DNA from: Bacteroidales bacterium
GTDB taxonomy: Bacteria > Bacteroidota > Bacteroidia > Bacteroidales > JAOZTL01
Direction: 5' to 3'
DNA: 8,355 nt
Assembly (NCBI GenBank): GCA_029942205.1
Contig: JAOZTL010000120.1
Coordinates: 1-8,355 of the forward strand
Shown here: positions 7,287 through 8,355 of the stretch, in pieces
Numbering within the stretch: position 1 is the stretch's first letter
Layout of the letters: each line of letters starts with the position of its first letter
Program-made: the position numbers and the translations under genes
Notes under the pieces: generated by a model
The model's database searches: none
The model's input: only the letters and a program-made list of their open reading frames with translations
Told to the model about the DNA's origin: nothing

Positions 7287-7608
7287 TTTTTCATTTTTTT
7301 TGTTGATACTAGAAAATTTAGTACCGACGATTCATTTTTAATTGATTGTTTAAAACGTGCGCAAAATACAAATTCTTTTTTTTCCATAAGAATTTTTATG
7401 CTTTTTTATGATTAATTGAGACGAAAGCATTAATTTAGCCACCTAACAATTTTTACTTCTTATTTTAGTTAAAAGGAATGGTTAGCCATGTAGAATTGTA
7501 AAAAATAAAAGCACGAAAAATACGAATTATTACAGGTTTCGTTTGTGTTATTATTTTTTAGTAATTCCAATAGTTCGTTAAGTTTTTCTGTAATTGCCTA
7601 ATAGCCAG

Positions 7609-7642
7609 ATTGATAAATAATAAATGGTTATTTGTATATTAG
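7609..7642 (+). promoter_or_regulatory. Possible Bacteroidota-type promoter for the PorW-like gene
   Basis: ATTG (7609-7612) and TATATTAG (7635-7642) resemble the TTTG / TAnnTTTG boxes of Bacteroidota primary sigma factor promoters, each with one mismatch. The 22-nt spacing is at the long end of the accepted range. If used, it would give a leader of roughly 190 nt that includes the repeat cluster. In AT-rich DNA such matches arise easily by chance. Confidence 0.25.
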
Positions 7643-7671
7643 CACTCGCAAGCTACTGTATATCAGTAAAA

Positions 7672-7730
7672 TAATTATCAATTATTCATTGTCAATTATA
7701 AATTTAACGAAGTGTTGTACTTAACGAAGT
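7672..7730 (+). repeat. Cluster of short direct repeats (TCAATTAT and TTAACGAAGT pairs)
   Basis: TATCAATTAT (7676-7685) and TGTCAATTAT (7690-7699) differ at one base and are 14 bp apart. They are followed by two exact copies of TTAACGAAGT (7704-7713 and 7721-7730), 17 bp apart. A further TTAATTGATTATTAG stretch (7736-7750) is partly the inverse of the first pair. The spacing is not an exact helical multiple in either pair, so an operator is possible but unproven. AT-rich filler repeats of this style occur in Bacteroidota gaps. Confidence 0.5.
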
Positions 7731-7765
7731 TAGTTTTAATTGATTATTAGTAATTTATTTCTTTA

Positions 7766-7797
7766 AGATTTATTAGACAAAAGATTTTAGTAGAAAG
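7766..7797 (+). repeat. 32-nt direct repeat, copy 2 (pairs with 4705-4736)
   Basis: This is 31 of 32 identical to 4705-4736, in the same strand orientation about 3 kb away. It ends about 43 bp before the chosen TTG start of the PorW-like gene, so it falls in the leader or core promoter of that gene. The reading frame of that gene is open through it (from 7754), but no ATG or GTG occurs there, so it is probably not coding. Confidence 0.75.
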
Positions 7798-7840
7798 AAA
7801 AGCAACATCAAATAGGTTGAAGACCTTTAAAAAAAATATT

Positions 7841-8355
7841 TTGAAAGCAAGAACATTTTTATTTTTTTTCCTATTAAGCATACTGATAAGCGGTTGCAGT
7901 GTAAAGAAAAACACCACCGTATCCAGAGCTTATCACAATCTTACGGCACGTTACAATGTTTATTTTAATGGAAATGAGCAGTTTAAAAGCGGACAAATAA
8001 AATTGAAGCAGGAATTTCCTGACAATTACGTGTTGGTGCTTCCTGTGTATTTGTACGGCAACAAAGCATTTTCGAGCAGCATCACGCCCTACATGGACGA
8101 AGCGATAAAAAAAAGTGCTAAATTAATCAAGAACCATTCGATAACGGCAAAACCCAAGATAAAAGATAAAAATAGAAAACAAACCAAAGCCCAAATTGAT
8201 AAACAACGGCAATTTTACAACAAACCCGAATATTGCAATTGGGTAGACGATGCGTACTTATTGATGGGAAAAGCGCACTTTTATAAGTACGAGTTTGAAA
8301 CCGCCAAAAGCTCGTTTCGTTACGTAATGAATCGGTTTAAGAAAGAAGAAATTCG
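7841..8355 (+). CDS. porW: PorW/SprE-like TPR lipoprotein of the type IX secretion system (3' partial)
   Basis: These are the first 171 residues of a lipoprotein resembling PorW/SprE, a tetratricopeptide component needed for type IX secretion and, in gliders, motility. From the TTG at 7841 the protein begins MKARTFLFFFLLSILISGC, a signal peptide with lipobox ISGC and C19 as the lipidation site. The family-typical N-terminal segment follows: SRAYHNLTARYNVYFNG (28-44), LPVYLYG, PYMDEAIKKS, and EYCNWVDDAYLLMGKAHFY (130-148), the last leading into a TPR-like helical pair to about 168. Residues after C19 (SVKKN) lack an acidic surface-export signal, fitting a periplasm-facing lipoprotein. No in-frame ATG exists near the start. 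An upstream TTG at 7817 would give a longer basic n-region (MKTFKKNILKART) and is equally credible. The gene runs off the window; family members are usually several hundred residues longer. Assignment rests on recalled similarity to SprE. Confidence 0.75.
   Translation, partial: MKARTFLFFFLLSILISGCSVKKNTTVSRAYHNLTARYNVYFNGNEQFKSGQIKLKQEFPDNYVLVLPVYLYGNKAFSSSITPYMDEAIKKSAKLIKNHSITAKPKIKDKNRKQTKAQIDKQRQFYNKPEYCNWVDDAYLLMGKAHFYKYEFETAKSSFRYVMNRFKKEEI

Larger units (their letters stand above)
7287..7840. other. 554-bp divergent AT-rich gap, no gene seen
   Basis: This gap must carry promoters for the M3 peptidase (leftwards) and the PorW-like gene (rightwards). On the - strand TATTTTGC (7368 down to 7361), about 75 bp before the peptidase start, is a loose -7-like box, one base shorter than TAnnTTTG and without a clear -33 partner. 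The right part, from about 7672, is a cluster of short AT-rich repeats and the second copy of the 32-nt repeat. No credible open frame or structured RNA was recognised between 7290 and 7750. Confidence 0.6.

Noticed and set aside
7639..7665. CIRCE heat-shock operator suggested by TTAGCACTC at 7639-7647
   Set aside because: The required GAGTGCTAA half nine bases later is absent, and no chaperone gene follows.

Overview
The window looks like chromosomal DNA from a member of the Bacteroidota. The evidence is low-GC sequence with very AT-rich gaps, no clear Shine-Dalgarno sites, two Bacteroidota-type lipoproteins, and the start of a PorW/SprE-like gene. That family belongs to the type IX secretion system, which is confined to this phylum. 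A ferredoxin-containing fusion protein hints at an anaerobic or microaerobic, redox-active lifestyle. Genus cannot be assigned from this window.

Layout: (1) 1-2549, + strand: the 3' part of an AddB/RecB-type PD-(D/E)XK nuclease gene whose 5' end lies outside. (2) 2550-2747: a convergent gap packed with overlapping hairpins, including a perfect 20-bp stem and a terminator-like palindrome. (3) 2748-4643, - strand: a cytoplasmic multidomain protein joining a one-cluster 4Fe-4S ferredoxin, a DUF1858-like domain, a DUF2249-like domain and a full ABC-type substrate-binding (NMT1/SsuA-like) domain. This is the least explained gene and the best candidate for new biology. (4) 4644-5171: a 528-bp gap holding one copy of a repeat, a long hairpin, an inverted copy of the palindrome seen after gene 1, and a good terminator for the next gene. 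(5) 5172-7286, - strand: a lipoprotein M3-family zinc metallopeptidase (Dcp-like). (6) 7287-7840: a divergent AT-rich gap with repeat clusters, including the second copy of the 32-nt repeat. (7) 7841-8355, + strand: the 5' part of a PorW/SprE-like TPR lipoprotein gene that runs off the window.

The genes do not form an obvious operon. Genes 1 and 2 converge, genes 2 and 3 are co-directional but separated by a terminator and about 0.5 kb, and genes 3 and 4 diverge. The genes appear to serve separate jobs: DNA break processing, a redox-linked sensor or enzyme of unknown role, peptide breakdown at the envelope, and protein secretion or gliding. The recurrent intergenic repeats are the only feature linking these regions.
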